Shown: positions 12,216 to 25,135, numbered from the stretch's first letter. The stretch: 64,000 nt of DNA from Myotis daubentonii (GCF_963259705.1 NC_081844.1:45150001-45214000); one strand, 5' to 3'. Numbers and translations: made by a program. The notes: generated by a model not told the origin, from the sequence alone.

Positions 12216-15200
12216 GTCCATAAGAGCAGGGAATAAGTCATTAGATTTGCTGTTGTACCCTACTACCTGGCTTGGTGATTCCCACAGAGATTGAAGCTCT
12301 CTGAGGCCAGAAACTATGCTTGATTCATCTTTGTCTCCACTAGAGGAAGTGTCCTTCACACAATGGGACCTAAAGTATTTGCTGAATAGACATGAAGTTT
12401 TATGTTTTTAAAATAGTCCATTATTTTCCAAATCAATTTATGAGTAAGATAAGGAAGACAGTCCTACCCAGGAAATACTGTTTAAGTCTATTTTACAGAC
12501 CCTCCACAGTTCTATCCCCAGATAGTGGACAACTTCTTATTTATTACTATTCTTAGAAAATTGAAAAATAATTTAAACAATTCACACTCTGGCTGCTCAG
12601 ATCTGTGAGAATATACAATGTTCTCACAGTTCTCAGCTGGCTCATCGCTGGTTAGTGTCTAAACTCGGGAAAGAAACATCCACGGTTAGTTTATGTTAGC
12701 GAACTGAGTTGCTTCCTGAGTGCTTCCCTTGCCCCATCAACGTCTTTCAACAGGAAAGACGACAATCAGCTCTTTTATTGCCATAGCTGCTAGCAATCTC
12801 AGTGGCACAAGAAGTTCACTTTAAAGGGTTTATTATTTAGTAAGGATAATAAAAAGAATGAACGAAAACCCTCAAGGACACAGCCATCCAGCCATTGTTA
12901 CTATGATTCAGAGAACAGAAGCCATGGTGTTGCCATTACCATAAACACGTCTCCTTTTTATTGGCAGATGTTTCCCTTAAATAAACGTAATCAGGATTTG
13001 GGAAGATTCGCCTTGGCAGCAGCAAAAATGGATGAGTAGTCACTAATCCACTTGCGTCCTAGTTGTTTCTCCAACTGCTCTGAAAAATGCACTTATGAGA
13101 GTGCGGGAGATAGGCAGCTGAGAACATGATGAGCCACATGTTGCTTTCCGTTTATTCACAGCCCCATCCATCGGAGAACATTTGTGTTTTTCTAGTTCCC
13201 ATATCTACTATAAACGTGCGTAAGGACCTCGTCATTCCATATTACTCTGTAATCCCTCCCCAAAATGCTGGTACTAAGAGAAAGCCAATAGCAATTTTAT
13301 ATTTCAGTCACCTTTAACTTTGAGTTTCTTGTGCTTGCATGATGAGTTTGAGGTGATATTATTGGTTTAGTTATAAAAAACTAACATAGTCAAATTTGCA
13401 AGAAAGAGAAACTCACTCATCTTCCTATATAAAGGAAGATTTACATAAGGAGTCAATGGGTTACGGGGTAAGGCTGGTTGAATCTTCCAGGGCTCAAGGG
13501 CAGGGTATGGAGATAATCCACAAAGAGCCAAAGCACCTCCCCTCTCTCCTTTCATCCTTGCTCATCCTGCTTTTTTCTCAGCAGGCCGTCCCTCTGCATT
13601 CTTTCACCAGGATGGCCCCAAATGACCTCCCTAATTCCCAGCTCTTTATACTTTTCTATTTCCAAGGATGCCACCAACTAATGCTAAGCTTCTGTGCATC
13701 TTAGTTCAATTTGTGAGCAAGCCAATCTGACTAGCTTAGTTCTTGGGCCAGATGTCCATGGTGTCCACATAGGCAAACAACGCAGCCAAGGCTCAATGCT
13801 TTCATTTGCTGGTGGAGAAGAGGCAGACTGAGAGCAGAGTGGACACCTAAAATGGATTTCAGCAAGTGCTCAAAGATGCATAGCAAGAATAACATTTCTG
13901 GTTGCAAATATAAGTTGAACAATAACCTGGTCATACCATTTGGTTTATTTAGTAATTGTTTTACATGGTGTAAACTTTCCAGTATTTGGGGGGAAAAATT
14001 TATATTATGTATATGAGTAGATTTGTATTATTTCACTTGATAATTATCAGTGATATGCTAGTGGGTGATATTACCTCTGTAAAAATAGATTAAGAAATTC
14101 CCATGATGCTTGACCAGTAGGATTCTTCTGGTGTAGACTTTTCCTAGTCTTGCTTCTCTAAAAGTCAAAAGTTCACAGGTTACTTTATAGTTCTTGAGAG
14201 AATTCAAGTCAGTTCACTTAGGTAACTGGTATCTGTTATAAACTAGTCTTCCCCTATTCATTTTTTGCTGTCTTAGCAAACTCAATCTTATAACTATAAA
14301 CTAAGGATGTTAATTACTCCTCTGGAAAAATGTTTCACTTGATTAAACTCTGTTCTCTCCTTGATGTCATCTAAAGTAATCAACTTAGGCTCTGCAACAA
14401 TGATTGATATGCTTCCCACAGAGACAAGAGCAGAGGTACAATACATTTTTTTTTTATTTCACAGAGATCCAGAGTATTTGAGTATGAAGGTCTAAATGAA
14501 AAAGGTCATCTGTCTGCCCTATATCAATAGAACATAAAGGGAACCCAAATATATAATGTTTATAGAGTAGGAGGTACAAACATATTATGCTTCCTCAAGT
14601 ATTTATTAGCTCATAGTTCATACTGATAGTTGACAAATAGGAAGAAAGCCTGGACGTTAATCTTGTATGCAATGCACATTTTGCATGTCATTGTTTCTAA
14701 TACAGTGTCTAACATCTAAGAGGCAATTGATATTTGTTGAATAAATATAGGTGGGTAGTTTAGGAGTGTAACAGGAATAATACAAACAGAATAAGAACAC
14801 CACAAACTCCCTATTGAAATTCACTGACATTATCAAATAAGTTAACTAGACAAACTGTGATATCAATGTGGGACTGGAGTTCAAAGTAGGATCCAAGAGT
14901 TAGCAGAGCCTGTTTCAGGGAAGGAAGTGCTGGGATATAGACAGTCATTCCTGGAACTCTGAATAGTGGATTAATAAAAGGAAACAGCTCTACTCACGTC
15001 CACCGTAGTCACTGCCAAGAAACCTGTAGTTACCTATTAATATTCAAAGGCACAAAATATTTCCAAACAAGATACTTGAAGCCAAGTCTTTCATTCTGAG
15101 ACAATGAGTGTGAGGAACTAGTCCAGACGTCAGCATTTGGGAGCCAAATGAGAAATGACATCAGCAAATAACTTTATTACAGTGAATGGAAGGCAGATGT

Positions 15201-15860
15201 GAAGAATGATGAGGCACAGATCTTCCGGAACCAAGTCTTAAGTAAAACCACTTTGCTTGAAGAGCTTTGAAAATGAATCCAGATTATTAATCCTGAAGAT
15301 GGGACTCGGTGGTGTCAGGCTAACCAAAAATCAAACAGCAACAGAGGGATAATATGATAAGCGCAGAAAGCTGGGTCAGGCTCTCCAGGGAGAGACACAT
15401 AATGGTGATATTAGTCAGATCTTCTGGTTGATACTTTTTATAGAAAGAGTATGCAATGAGTCTAAATATTCTCATATTCATAGGAATTAGGAGGAACATC
15501 TTAGTACTGAATACTTTATAAAGATGTATCCAGTATTAGATTGCAAGTGACTAACAAATATTGTTCAGTTGTTGTGTTGCCAGCTTACTGACTTATGATC
15601 ATTTATCATCCATGTTTGTTGTCCTGCTCTGCTGGACTATAATGTTCAGGACGAAGAAAGTGCAAAATCGTTTTATGTGTTCCTATCCCCTCAATAGAGA
15701 TCTAGGTATTCCTCAGCAAATATTGCTAAATTAATCCAAATCAGTTCTGATTTGAAGAGGCAGTGGGCAGTGGACTACATTAGAAAGACCATCAGACAAG
15801 AGGGCTGGCTTGGCAGCCTTAGTAATTCCCTAACTTTCTGAGCTTTAGTTTAGTCTAGAT
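12216..15860. other. Intergenic, ancient repeat traces only
   Basis: No gene was recognised over 3.6 kb. Short segments near 12290-12390 and 14695-14750 look like ancient L2/MIR 3' ends (a 'gtatttgctgaata' type motif). Open frames such as 13396-13704 and 13731-13934 have no known domain and low-complexity composition. Confidence 0.45.
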
Positions 15861-16072
15861 TAGTGGTCGGCAAACTGCGGCTCGCGAGCCACATGCAGCT
15901 CTTTGGCCCCTTGAGTGTGGCTCTTCCTAAGCCTTAGGAGTACCCTAATTCAGTTAATAACAATGTACCTACCTATATAGTTTAAGTTTAAAAAATTTGG
16001 CTCTCTAAAGAAATTTCAATCGTTGTACTGTTGATATTTGGCTCTGTTGACTAATGAGTTTGCCGACCACTG
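15861..16072. mobile_element. Non-autonomous hAT transposon (212 bp)
   Basis: The ends are inverted repeats: 'agtggtcggcaaact' on the left and 'agtttgccgaccactg' on the right. An 8-bp duplication flanks it ('gtctagat' at 15853-15860, 'gcctagat' at 16073-16080, one mismatch). Eight-base duplications and CAG/CTG-type ends are typical of hAT elements. There is no transposase, so it was mobilised in trans. Confidence 0.9.
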
Positions 16073-18251
16073 GCCTAGATGATCCCTATATTTCTCCTTC
16101 TTCTCCTTCTTCTTTTTTTAATCTAGAATTCCACAATTAATAGAACATGGAACTTCATTGACTGCCATTTAAAAATACAAATCTACTCATTCAAGATCTG
16201 TATAGTGTTGAATCACAAGAGGGATTTCTAGTGTAGATAAGGAAGATGAAGCGTCATGGCTCCTTTCTTACATGTGCCCCTTGAGATCTGGGAGTTGATG
16301 GGAGGTGTCGCATATTCTAGGTGGGAGGGGAAGCCAGAGAGCAGAACTAAGACAATAGATTTGGTAAATGGACTAAAAACATTTCAGAAAAAACATAAAT
16401 CTTTAAGACTCCAAAAATTGGTTTTCTTTTCCATTGACATTCTAAATTAATATTTACATTCAAATCTAATTTTGTATTAGTAATTTTTTAAAAAAGAGAA
16501 CCAGCTCTCCCAATTGCATAAACTTCAGGCCCCGCAAAACCTGAATGCAGTCCTAGGAACAAGCTTTTGTAAATCCTTGGCCTTGACTTGCTCCTTATGT
16601 CACTGATGGTTTTCTCATCTCCTACTCCTGTAAATGTTTCCTAAGCCTTTCCCAGTTTCTATTTTACCTGAGATCTGGGAGGCCAGGGCTGTCTAATATT
16701 ATACGGCCGTGAGTCATCTGGAAGACCCAAGGCCTTGACTCATATCTGCCAGTTCCCAAAACCTGAAGATTTGAACTCTATTCTCAGTGTTCCCTACACT
16801 CTCTCAAGGAAGTTTCCCTAAGTTTGAGAACTGGCCTTCATATAAAATGGAGAACATATTGTGTGTTCTGAACCTCCCAGAATGATTAGTTGAATGTTAA
16901 CAGCTTTCCTGGGAGTACCTGTGTTTGCCTGACCACACGCAGATTGATAATTAGTTTGACAAGTCTTTCCTTAGCATGAGGCCTACACCCACTTCTGTAG
17001 CATTTTCCAGTCATTGTCTCACACCTGTCCTGCCTTGTCATTCTTGGCATATAACTGCCAAATTCTGACAGTACATCAATCTCTTGCTTCTTCCAGCCCC
17101 TCTTCCCACATATTTCAGTAATTGACCCCATCAATCTTACTTTTCAAAAGTGAATATGGAACTGAAGAAATCTAGTTGACAGTCATTTCAGGAATAAGGT
17201 GAACAGAAATTGATTGGAACATGATACTTGGTGACATTCTTACTTATGAAATACAATCCTCCCAATACTTAAAAATCTAACAATTGCAATATATTCTTTA
17301 CTTTTCCTCTTTATACCTCTTTTTTCTATGTCTGTTATTAAAGCATTTTGTTCTTTGTTCCATTTTTAAGAGGCAATTTAACCTTAAGAGCAAACTTTTT
17401 CCATTTCATTTTGCCAAATGATTTCTTTTAGTTCAAAGTTCCAAAAGGTCAATTTTCAGTTTGATTTTCAGATTATAAAAGAACTCATATTGGGAAAATG
17501 TTTATTTTACATTTAATTTACTAGTATACAGTATTGTAGAACAGTATTATGCATAGACATTTTTATTTTATGTCAGTTAAAAGATAAAGTCCATAAAATC
17601 TTGTTAGAGCAATTAGGAGGATACTTTTGACTCCACTTCTAATTGAATAGTTCTGTTTTTATAATTATAGATATAAAATTTGTAAATTCAAAGCATTGTA
17701 TTCCTTGGGTGTTTAGGCTGAGATCTTTACAATAGTCAGGAAAAGAGAAACAAAGATTGTTTGGGGGAACCAGTGCCCCTTGAAATGGCCCAGAAAGTGC
17801 ACTGCCAATTATTTCTGGACATCATTGCTACTCTGTTAGGGGGAGCAGTTTGGCGTTTCCTGTGTTTATGGAACAATGGACTCAAATGTCCCCTGAAGAA
17901 TGTTTAAGCTTGATTCCTAACCTATTCCAGAAAAACCGACTAAATGGTATCTGAGACCACAGGTACCATATTTGAGTGATTTATCTTCTGGAGCAGTTAG
18001 ATGAAAAAGCAAGATTCCTTAATTAATTTTATAGTTTTCTTTTGTGTTTAAATTACAATTTTAAAAAAATTATGTATTCAATCTGTATCCCACACACATC
18101 TTTAGGACAATCTTGGGTCTTGTTCAAGTAGGACTACCAAATATATCAATGTAGTTGTCATATGTAGTCAATGTTTTTATTTATCATAAAATAATTGCAA
18201 AAAATGGCAACAATTATTCATTTCTTCTTCCTGCTCCATAAATCAGAACTT

Positions 18252-18304
<53 letters not shown>

Positions 18305-18308
18305 GTAT
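16073..18308. other. Intergenic, no gene recognised
   Basis: About 2.2 kb without a recognised gene or repeat family. Open frames (16256-16450, 16886-17134) are short and featureless. It ends in a TA microsatellite. Confidence 0.4.
18255..18308. repeat. (TA)n microsatellite
   Basis: Long alternating TA run, with two interruptions, directly before a Helitron 3' terminus. Bat Helitrons commonly insert between A and T, so TA repeats are plausible targets. Confidence 0.9.
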
Positions 18309-18991
18309 ACTAGAGGTCCGGTTCACAAAAATTTGTGCACTGGCGGGGGGGGGAGGTGTCCCTCAGCTGGACCTGTGCCCTCTCACAGTCTGGGACCCCT
18401 CGGGAGATAACCACCTGCTGGCTTAGGCTGGCTCCCCGGGTGGCAGATGGCAGGCCCAGATCCCACGCTGGGTCTCAGATGGCAGGCCCTCTGCCACGCC
18501 GCCCCGCTGCCCTCCGCACATGGCAGGCCCGGAAGGCTGTGGGGTGGGCTGGGCGGATCATGATCGGTGGCACGGGGTGGGGCATTGGGCAGGCGGATCA
18601 CGATCCGCCACACCCCGCCACACCCCGCCCCACCAGCCGCAGGGCTGCGCACACAGACCGCAGGCTTGGTGGGCAGCGGGGCGGGGCGGGACGCGGAGCA
18701 GGTCGATCATGATCTGCCGTGCCCCGCCCTGCCCTGCTGCCCGCCAGGCTACGCGCACACAGACTACAGGCCCTGCCAGCCACCAGGCCACACAGATGTA
18801 CTGCAGGCCTGGCTGGCGGTGGGGCGGGCGGTGGCTGGTGGTGAGGCGGGCAGATTGCACTGTACTGCCCCACCTGCAGCATGCAAATTTAACGGCCATC
18901 TTTGTTGGGTTAATTTGCATACTTGTCTGATTGGCTGATGGGCATAGCGAAGGTACGGTCAATTAACATCTTTGTCTTTTATTCGTGTAGA
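18309..18991 (-). mobile_element. Non-autonomous Helitron, minus strand
   Basis: The reversed 3' terminus reads 'actagaggtccggttcac' followed by a hairpin-forming 'aaaaatttgtgcac'. The interior is extremely G+C-rich (about 18340-18880). The 5' end reads, in reverse, as 'ttttattcgtgtaga' after 'taatttgcat'. Five overlapping frames of 89-136 aa lie inside, but they are products of G+C-rich composition with few stops and show no domain. Confidence 0.85.
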
Positions 18992-19002
18992 TATATATAT
19001 AT

Positions 19003-19299
19003 ACTAGAAGCCTGTTGCATGAAGATTCGTGCAATAGGCCTTCCTTCCCCTGGCTTCTGGCACCAGTTTTCCTTTGGCACCCAGGACTCAGGCCGTTGGT
19101 CCGGCTGCAGCGGAGAAGCCAAGCCTCTCCAGTCTTCAGTCTTCAGTCTTCACTCCAGCCAGAGCCTTCAGTCTTCGCTCCAGGACTGCGTATGCAAATT
19201 AACCGCCATCTTTGTTTGGTTAATTTGCATAGTCTCTGATTGGCTGGTGGGCATAGCAGTGTGACACCAATTTGCATGTTTCTTTTTATTAATGTAGAT
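19003..19299 (-). mobile_element. Short non-autonomous Helitron, minus strand
   Basis: It begins with the reversed terminus 'actagaagcctgttgcat' and ends with 'ctttttattaatgtaga', the reverse of a HeliBat 5' end. Two 'ttaatttgcat'-type segments precede the 5' end, as in the neighbouring copy. It sits in the same orientation only about 10 bp from the previous Helitron. Confidence 0.8.
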
Positions 19300-19305
19300 A
19301 TATGA

Positions 19306-19665
19306 ATGGCAGAATGGCAGAGCTGGCATTGTGCTGAGCCTAGAGCTCTAGAGGCCTCCTGTGTGTCTATGTTGAGAGTCTCAGACTACTGCTGCTGCTT
19401 TCTAACATGTTCCAGCTATTCCACTGTCAGAGGAGAGCCCACATCCATAATAGAGATGAGTCATTTTAGTTCAGGCCATCTTGGACCAGCCAGCTGATCA
19501 CAGACAACCATGAGCAAGTCCTCTGAGATCAGCCAAATCCAGCCCAGATGAGCAGAACTGCCCAATCAATTTACACAATTATGGGATAAATACATGGTTT
19601 TTGTTTTGAGATACTATATTTTGGGGTACTTAATTATAAAGCAATCACTAATTGATACTTTCCCA
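19306..19665 (+). mobile_element. LTR fragment, probably MaLR/ERVL class
   Basis: The 3' half has features of an old LTR end: 'ccagcccagatgagcagaac', then 'gataaatacatgg', 'ttttgggg' and 'ttgatac'. The 5' boundary is lost where the Helitron cluster inserted. No internal viral sequence was recognised. Confidence 0.5.
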
Positions 19666-19684
19666 TCTGACCTATTATAAATAT

Positions 19685-20155
19685 ACTAGAGGCCCGGTGC
19701 ACAAAAATTTGTGCACTCTGGGGGTAGGGGGGGTCCCTCAGCCCGGCCTGTGCCCTCTCGCAGTCTGGGACCCCTCAGGGGATGACCACCTGCTGGCTTA
19801 GGCCTGCTACTGGGGGATTGGGCCTAAGATGGCAATCAGACATCCCTCTGGCAGCCCGGCAGCCCTCGGGGGATGTCCACTTGCTAGCGGGGAGCAGGCC
19901 TAAATTGCAGTCAGACATCCTTAGCGCTGCTGAGGAGGCAGGATAGGCTCCTACCACCACCGCTGTACTGGCAGCCATCACCCTGGCTTGTGGCTGAGCA
20001 GAGCTCCTCCCATGTGAGAGGGGTTTGACCACCAGAGGGCAGCTCCTACGTTGAGAGTCTGCCCCCTGGTGGTCAGTGTGTGTCATAGTGACGAGTCATT
20101 CCCAGTCTTTCTGCTGTTAGGGTCAGTTTGCATATTACCCTTTTACTATATAGGA
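19685..20155 (-). mobile_element. Non-autonomous Helitron, minus strand
   Basis: A clean reversed 3' end, 'actagaggcccggtgcac' plus hairpin, and a clean reversed 5' end, 'ttttactatatagga', preceded by 'tttgcatatta'. This is the canonical HeliBat layout. It is followed with no spacer by another Helitron on the same strand. Confidence 0.9.
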
Positions 20156-20835
20156 TAGAGGCCTGGTGCACGGGTGGGGGCCGGCTGGTTTGCCCTGAAG
20201 GGCATCCCGGATCAGGGTGGGGGTCCCGCTTGGGTGCCTGGCCAGCCTGGATGAGGGGATGATGGCTGTTTTCAGCTGGTCACACCCCCTTCAGGGTGGA
20301 TGTCCCCACTGGAGTGCCTGGCCAGTCTGGGTGAGGGGCTGAGGGCCGTTTTCAGGCTGGTGGGTGACTGAAGCTCCCAACCTCTCCTTTTTTACTTTTT
20401 TTTTATTCTGGGATTTATTTACCTTCTATAGCTGTCACTAGAGCTGAGAGCGGCTTTAGCTCTGACACTCAGCTCCAGCTCTGAGACCTCGGCTGCTGAA
20501 AGCAGGTATCTGGGTTTGTTTGGGTTCTATAATTGTAACACTGTTGCGGTCCTGCTCTCTCCAGCTCTGACAGCTGAAAGCAGGTTTCTGGGGATTGTTT
20601 AGGTTCTATAATTGCAACATAATTGCTTAGAGTGTAAGCTCAGAGGCCAGCAGTGGCAGGCAGGGAAGCTTGGCTTCCTCCATCACTGGAGCAAGCAAGC
20701 CTCCTGTTCGCTTCAGCTGCCTGGCTGCTGGCCACCATCTTGGTTGGCAGTTAATTTGCATATCTTGCTGATTAGCCAATGGGAAGGGTCGTGAAGTTAT
20801 GGTTAATTATCATGTTTCTCTATTATTAGATAGGA
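20156..20835 (-). mobile_element. Non-autonomous Helitron, minus strand, abutting the previous copy
   Basis: It starts 'tagaggcctggtgcac', directly joined to the 5' end of the neighbouring Helitron, and ends 'ctattattagatagga', a reversed 5' terminus. The junction makes a head-to-tail tandem. The interior includes tandemly related segments such as 'gaaagcaggt' with 'ggttctataattg' (about 20495-20620). Confidence 0.85.
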
Positions 20836-22729
20836 TGTCAACAACTGTGTGCTAGTCAAAAGAATGTAAAGACAATAATAATCCCAGATTGGTTACCTGA
20901 TTTTAATTAGTTCTCAATTTAACTGGTTTGTAGACGTCTGCACATAGGAGCATCTATGCTACACATAGAAGCATCTATGCCCTTATATTCTAATACAAGA
21001 TTGTCAGGCAGCTTCCCCAAATAAGTCAATGTTTGTCTAGTATATAAAAGGAGATCATTGTTTTGAAGAGACAGACAGAGACAATAGAGAAACAGAGACA
21101 CAGAGAATGAAGTGCACTGTGGGACCTGGAGATAGATCTGCATGGTTGGACATAGGCACAAGAAAACATGGGAATTCAAATGAGGACTGGAGAGTGCAGC
21201 ACCAAATCACTGAAAACCTATGTGCCTTACTAAGGAGTGATACCTTAGGACAGTTATTTTTAATCATCTTCTGTGGCACCCTTGGGATCTGTAGTGATGC
21301 TTCAATGGAATGTAGATGTTAAAGGAGGCTAAGCTGGTAGAAATTGGGTACCCCAATTATACCCCTTCCATATTTTGCCTATCACCCCAAGCAACAAATA
21401 CTTCCCACTCAAAGTCACTTTTCTTTATTTCATATATGGTGGTGAAATAATTTGGGGGATTGGTGAAGGGAGAAGGATGTTTTACCTTCTCCCCTAAGTT
21501 ATCTACTTGGCATTTCTCTGTCCTTTCAAACTTCTCCATAAGCTGCTCACAGTTTTGCTTCTTGTTACCGCTGACTCCTGGGTGACCATTCTTTAACTGG
21601 GTACTGATCCCTTGGTAGGGCATCGGTGGATTGGTGAATGTCTGTTGGGCCTCACTTCCTTTTTTGCCATCTCCCTTTCTACTTTGTAACACAATAACAA
21701 AAGACTTTATGAGAATCCACTTTTGCTAAAATGGTGGGTTAAAGGGAATGTCAAGGGGGGGCTCTTACATTTTGCCTGGAGTACTGGAGTCCAGTCTGAT
21801 CTCTCTTGTACTCCATTTAGCCAGAATGGAAATGTCTCCTAACATAAAGGGCATCGAGTAGAGCCTCACAAGGATATTTTCTCAGAAGTGAGTGCAATTA
21901 GCCTTAGATAAGTAATTGTTTAAAGCAAAAATAATAGCAATATATTGTGGGGTTAGACTGTAGCATATGTAGAAGTAAAACACATGACAATAGAGGCCAA
22001 AGGTTTGGAGGAGATAAATAAAAGCATGCTGACACAAGTTCCCTTTACTATTAATGAAATGGAATAATATTACATGAATTAAGGAGGAAGACATGCCCTA
22101 TCAGAAATTAAAATGCATGATCAAGATAAAAAAAATTTTAATTAGTATGGCAATGATAAAATATTGTTACATAAATGGAACAAGAGTAGAAAACATAAAT
22201 AGATCTAAGCACCTATAAGAATTTAGAATTAGATAAAAAGGCAAGTCCAAATCAGAGGAAGAGAATGCACTATCCAACAAATGTGTTTAAAACTGATAAT
22301 AATTTTGAAAAAAAATTCTGGTGCTTATTTTAATTTTTATTCTGATAATAATTTTGAAATAAAGTTCTGCTTTTCTAAAGTTATTTTATTCCACACAAGG
22401 ATTAAAGACTAAATGAAAATAAATTTTAATCATATATGGATTAAAGGGAAATATGAGTGAAGATTATATAATTGTATTTGGGGCATTTTCTTACTGAAAT
22501 ATCACATTAGAAAAAGAATCTGTGAAGAAGAAAAAATTTCTAAATGTAAGTTTAAAAATAAACGAACTTGAAAGACAAATTTTAAACTATGTATTTTGAG
22601 TCATGAATATCTGACAATTAAATCTTTACTAAGTTGATTCCATATAAAATAATATTAAAGAGAAAGATACCAATGGAAAAATAGGCAAATAATACAAAGA
22701 ATTAGCATGCACACGTGCACAAATATATA
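20836..22729. other. Possible LTR-retroelement remnant, then unassigned sequence
   Basis: A TATA-like 'tatataaaagg' near 21040 is followed by a purine-rich 'agagacagacagagacaa' region, which resembles a retroviral LTR promoter plus R region, but no matching ends were found. The minus-strand frame at 21357-21692 (111 aa) is hydrophilic with no recognised domain. From 21700 to 22729 the DNA is A+T-rich and unassigned. Confidence 0.3.
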
Positions 22730-23130
22730 CACTGAGTGGCCAGATTATTATGACCGGCCAGATCATTATTACCACCCCATAAGTACTTTGTTGGGCCACC
22801 TTTTGCCTTCAATACTGTGGTGATTCTTCTTGGCATTGATTCCATGAGATGTTGAAAGGTGATGCGAGGAATCTGACACCATGCCTGATGAATAGCACTG
22901 TCTAGTTCTGTGAGATTTGATGGTTGTGGAACAAGCTGCCTGATGGCTCTTTTAACTTCATCCCACAAATGCTCAATTGGATTGAGATCTGGTGATTGTG
23001 GGGGCCATCTAAGCAAGGTAAAGTCTCCCTCATGTCCTTGAAACCACTCCTGCACAATATGAGCACCGTGGCATGGCGCATTGTCTTGTTGGAAGAAGCC
23101 ATCTCCATTGGGATACGCCATCAACATCAT
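22702..23130 (-). pseudogene. Tc1/mariner transposase, C-terminal fragment (DD36E type)
   Basis: The 142-aa open frame carries the second catalytic aspartate in QDNAPCH and the catalytic glutamate in SPDLNPIEHLW. I count 36 residues between them, not the 34 of Tc1 itself, which places it with the DD36E group of the Tc1/mariner superfamily. The first catalytic aspartate and the DNA-binding helix-turn-helix domains are missing, so it cannot be an active transposase. The frame runs past the element's end into flanking DNA. The frame on the same strand at 22902-23108 is a shadow. Confidence 0.88.
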
Positions 23131-23276
23131 AGGATGAACTTGATCAGCAATGGTACTTAGGTATGTTGTGCTATTCAGAAGTTTATAATGGTCTGGCCCT
23201 CTAGCAACTTCAGCACAAAATTATAGCTAATTTGTCTACAAATGTCAGGTGGTCATAATAATTGGGCCACTCAGTG
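22730..23276 (-). mobile_element. Tc1/mariner DD36E element, internally deleted
   Basis: Terminal inverted repeats 'cactgagtggcc...' and '...ggccactcagtg' are intact and are flanked by TA on both sides (22728-22729, 23277-23278), the hallmark of Tc1/mariner. At 547 bp it is less than half a normal element. The remaining coding part on the minus strand is the C-terminal half of a transposase. Similarity continues upstream of the first ATG to about 23220, so the 5' half was lost by an internal deletion between the ends. Confidence 0.9.
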
Positions 23277-23385
23277 TATGTATATTCATATGTACTCATG
23301 TATAAAACAGATAAAGTAACTAACAAAAATCTCAACAGTGTGTTTATTGAACTACATCTTGAACAAAAAATGTATTTATAAATAA

Positions 23386-23705
23386 ACTAGAGGCCTAGGG
23401 CATGAATTCATGCATGGGTGGGGTCCGGCCAGCCCACCCCAATGGGGACCCATCGGGGCTGTGGGTAGTTGGCTGGCTGGCCCTGCCCCTGATCAGGGTG
23501 TTGGAGGCCAATTGGGGGTGGAGCCAGCCAGGATGAGGGGCCTCAGATAGTTGGCCGGCTGGACCCACCCCCAACTGGGGTGTCGGGAGCCGATCAGGGC
23601 CTGGATCAAGCTGGTTGGCTGCTGCAGTGCTTGTCATAGCCACCGGTCATTCCCGTCATTCTGGTTGTTCCACCATTCAGATAGCTGGATTTTTATATAT
23701 ATAGA
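23386..23705 (-). mobile_element. Short non-autonomous Helitron, minus strand
   Basis: The reversed terminus 'actagaggcctagggcatg' with a 'aattcatgcat' hairpin starts it; 'tttttatatatataga' ends it. The G+C-rich interior repeats 'ggctgg' and 'gatcaggg' motifs. Confidence 0.8.
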
Positions 23706-24724
23706 TAATGAATGATGTGACAATATGTTTAAAATGCATTAATAAACCACAAAAACCACAATACAAAACAATATATACAGTATTATTCTATCATTAACAA
23801 ATATGTGTCATATATGTGTGAGAAAAAGGGCAAAACATAGAGTAGCATTTTAAGAGTTATTTGTGAATAGTGTAATTGTGGATGATTACCTTTTTCTTTT
23901 TATGTTTATCTACTTTGTAATTTAATTTAATATTATTTTATATTTCCAAAAATAAAACCATACAAAATAAGTGTACTTTTTTTCTGATTAGACTAGGACA
24001 GAGCAACTGAGGTTTTGGTAGCAAACAGAATTTGCTATAATTTACGTGGTTGGAGTGTTTGCATTTCCAACGTGATAGGTCAAACAGATGTCACTACTTA
24101 AAAATTCCTCTTCATGACACTAAGCAGATTGGTTTCAACGTAACTACTTTCCCAGAGCAATTTTCCCTTAAGAAAACTCTAACCACAGCCATCTACACAA
24201 CTATGTCCCTCCTTGAACAAAATGTTAACCTCATTTGGACATTTTAAAAGTTACTCAACACTAATATTAGCAAAGAATTGCATAAAAGGTCAGTTCATCA
24301 CATATGAAAATACAATGACCACATTGTTGATAAGGCATTTAATGTAAAAAGGGAGCTCACTGAATATTTAGTATAAATATTTTTCTGACTTAAGATCTCT
24401 TCTAAAGTTTTCTTTAAATTAACACCATAATTCTTTTTTGGTTATTTATTAGACTTTAAAGGAAGAGTTCTTTATGTTCTCTCTCCTCTCTTATTAAATA
24501 ACTTAGACACTCCAAAAAATTCAAATGAACATGAAGACATAAACTATAGTTCTACTTGTTAGAATGAGAAAACAATGGAGAAAAAAGTATATCTTTGTAC
24601 TGCTTTCAAGACAACTCACGATATACCAGCTCAACAACTTTTTCCTGTCCACTTGTAGACTGACAATTTTCATAGCTGCTCCAAGATGGATTTCATCTCC
24701 AAATGTTTAGAAACACCATAAAGA
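23706..24724. other. Intergenic, A+T-rich, no gene recognised
   Basis: No recognisable coding domain or repeat. The 65-aa frame at 24050-24247 has no known motif. Confidence 0.4.
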
Positions 24725-25135
24725 AATGAAGAATCCATATGCAACAACATAAATGAAACTGGAGGCCGTTATGTGATGTGAGATAAACCAGACACAGAAA
24801 GACAAATACTTCATGATCTCACTTACATGTGGAATTTAAAAAGTTAAACTTACAGGATGTTGATTGCCAGAGGCTGGGGTTGAGGAAATGGGAAACTGTT
24901 GGTCATAGGGTACAAAATTATTATTCATTTATGAGTAAGTTCTGGGCAATGTACAGCATGGTGACTATAGTAAACAATACTATTTTGTATACTTGAAATT
25001 TGCTAAATGAATAGATTGTGAGTGTTCACACACACACACACACACACACAGGTAACTCTGAGATGTGTTAATTAACTTATTGTGGTAATCATTTCACAAT
25101 GTATATGTATATAAAATTATTTTATATACAGTCCC
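24725..25135 (+). mobile_element. Old L1 3' end fragment
   Basis: The order of segments follows a typical L1 ORF2 end and 3' UTR: 'gagataaaccagacacagaa', 'tcatgatctcacttacatg', 'agaggctggggttgagg' and 'ggtgactatagtaaacaata'. A (CA)n run at 25027-25051 lies inside it. Confidence 0.75.

Noticed and set aside
18335..18962. Five overlapping frames of 89-136 aa on both strands
   Set aside because: They are all inside one G+C-rich Helitron with few stop codons. No domain is present and the frames overlap one another on both strands.
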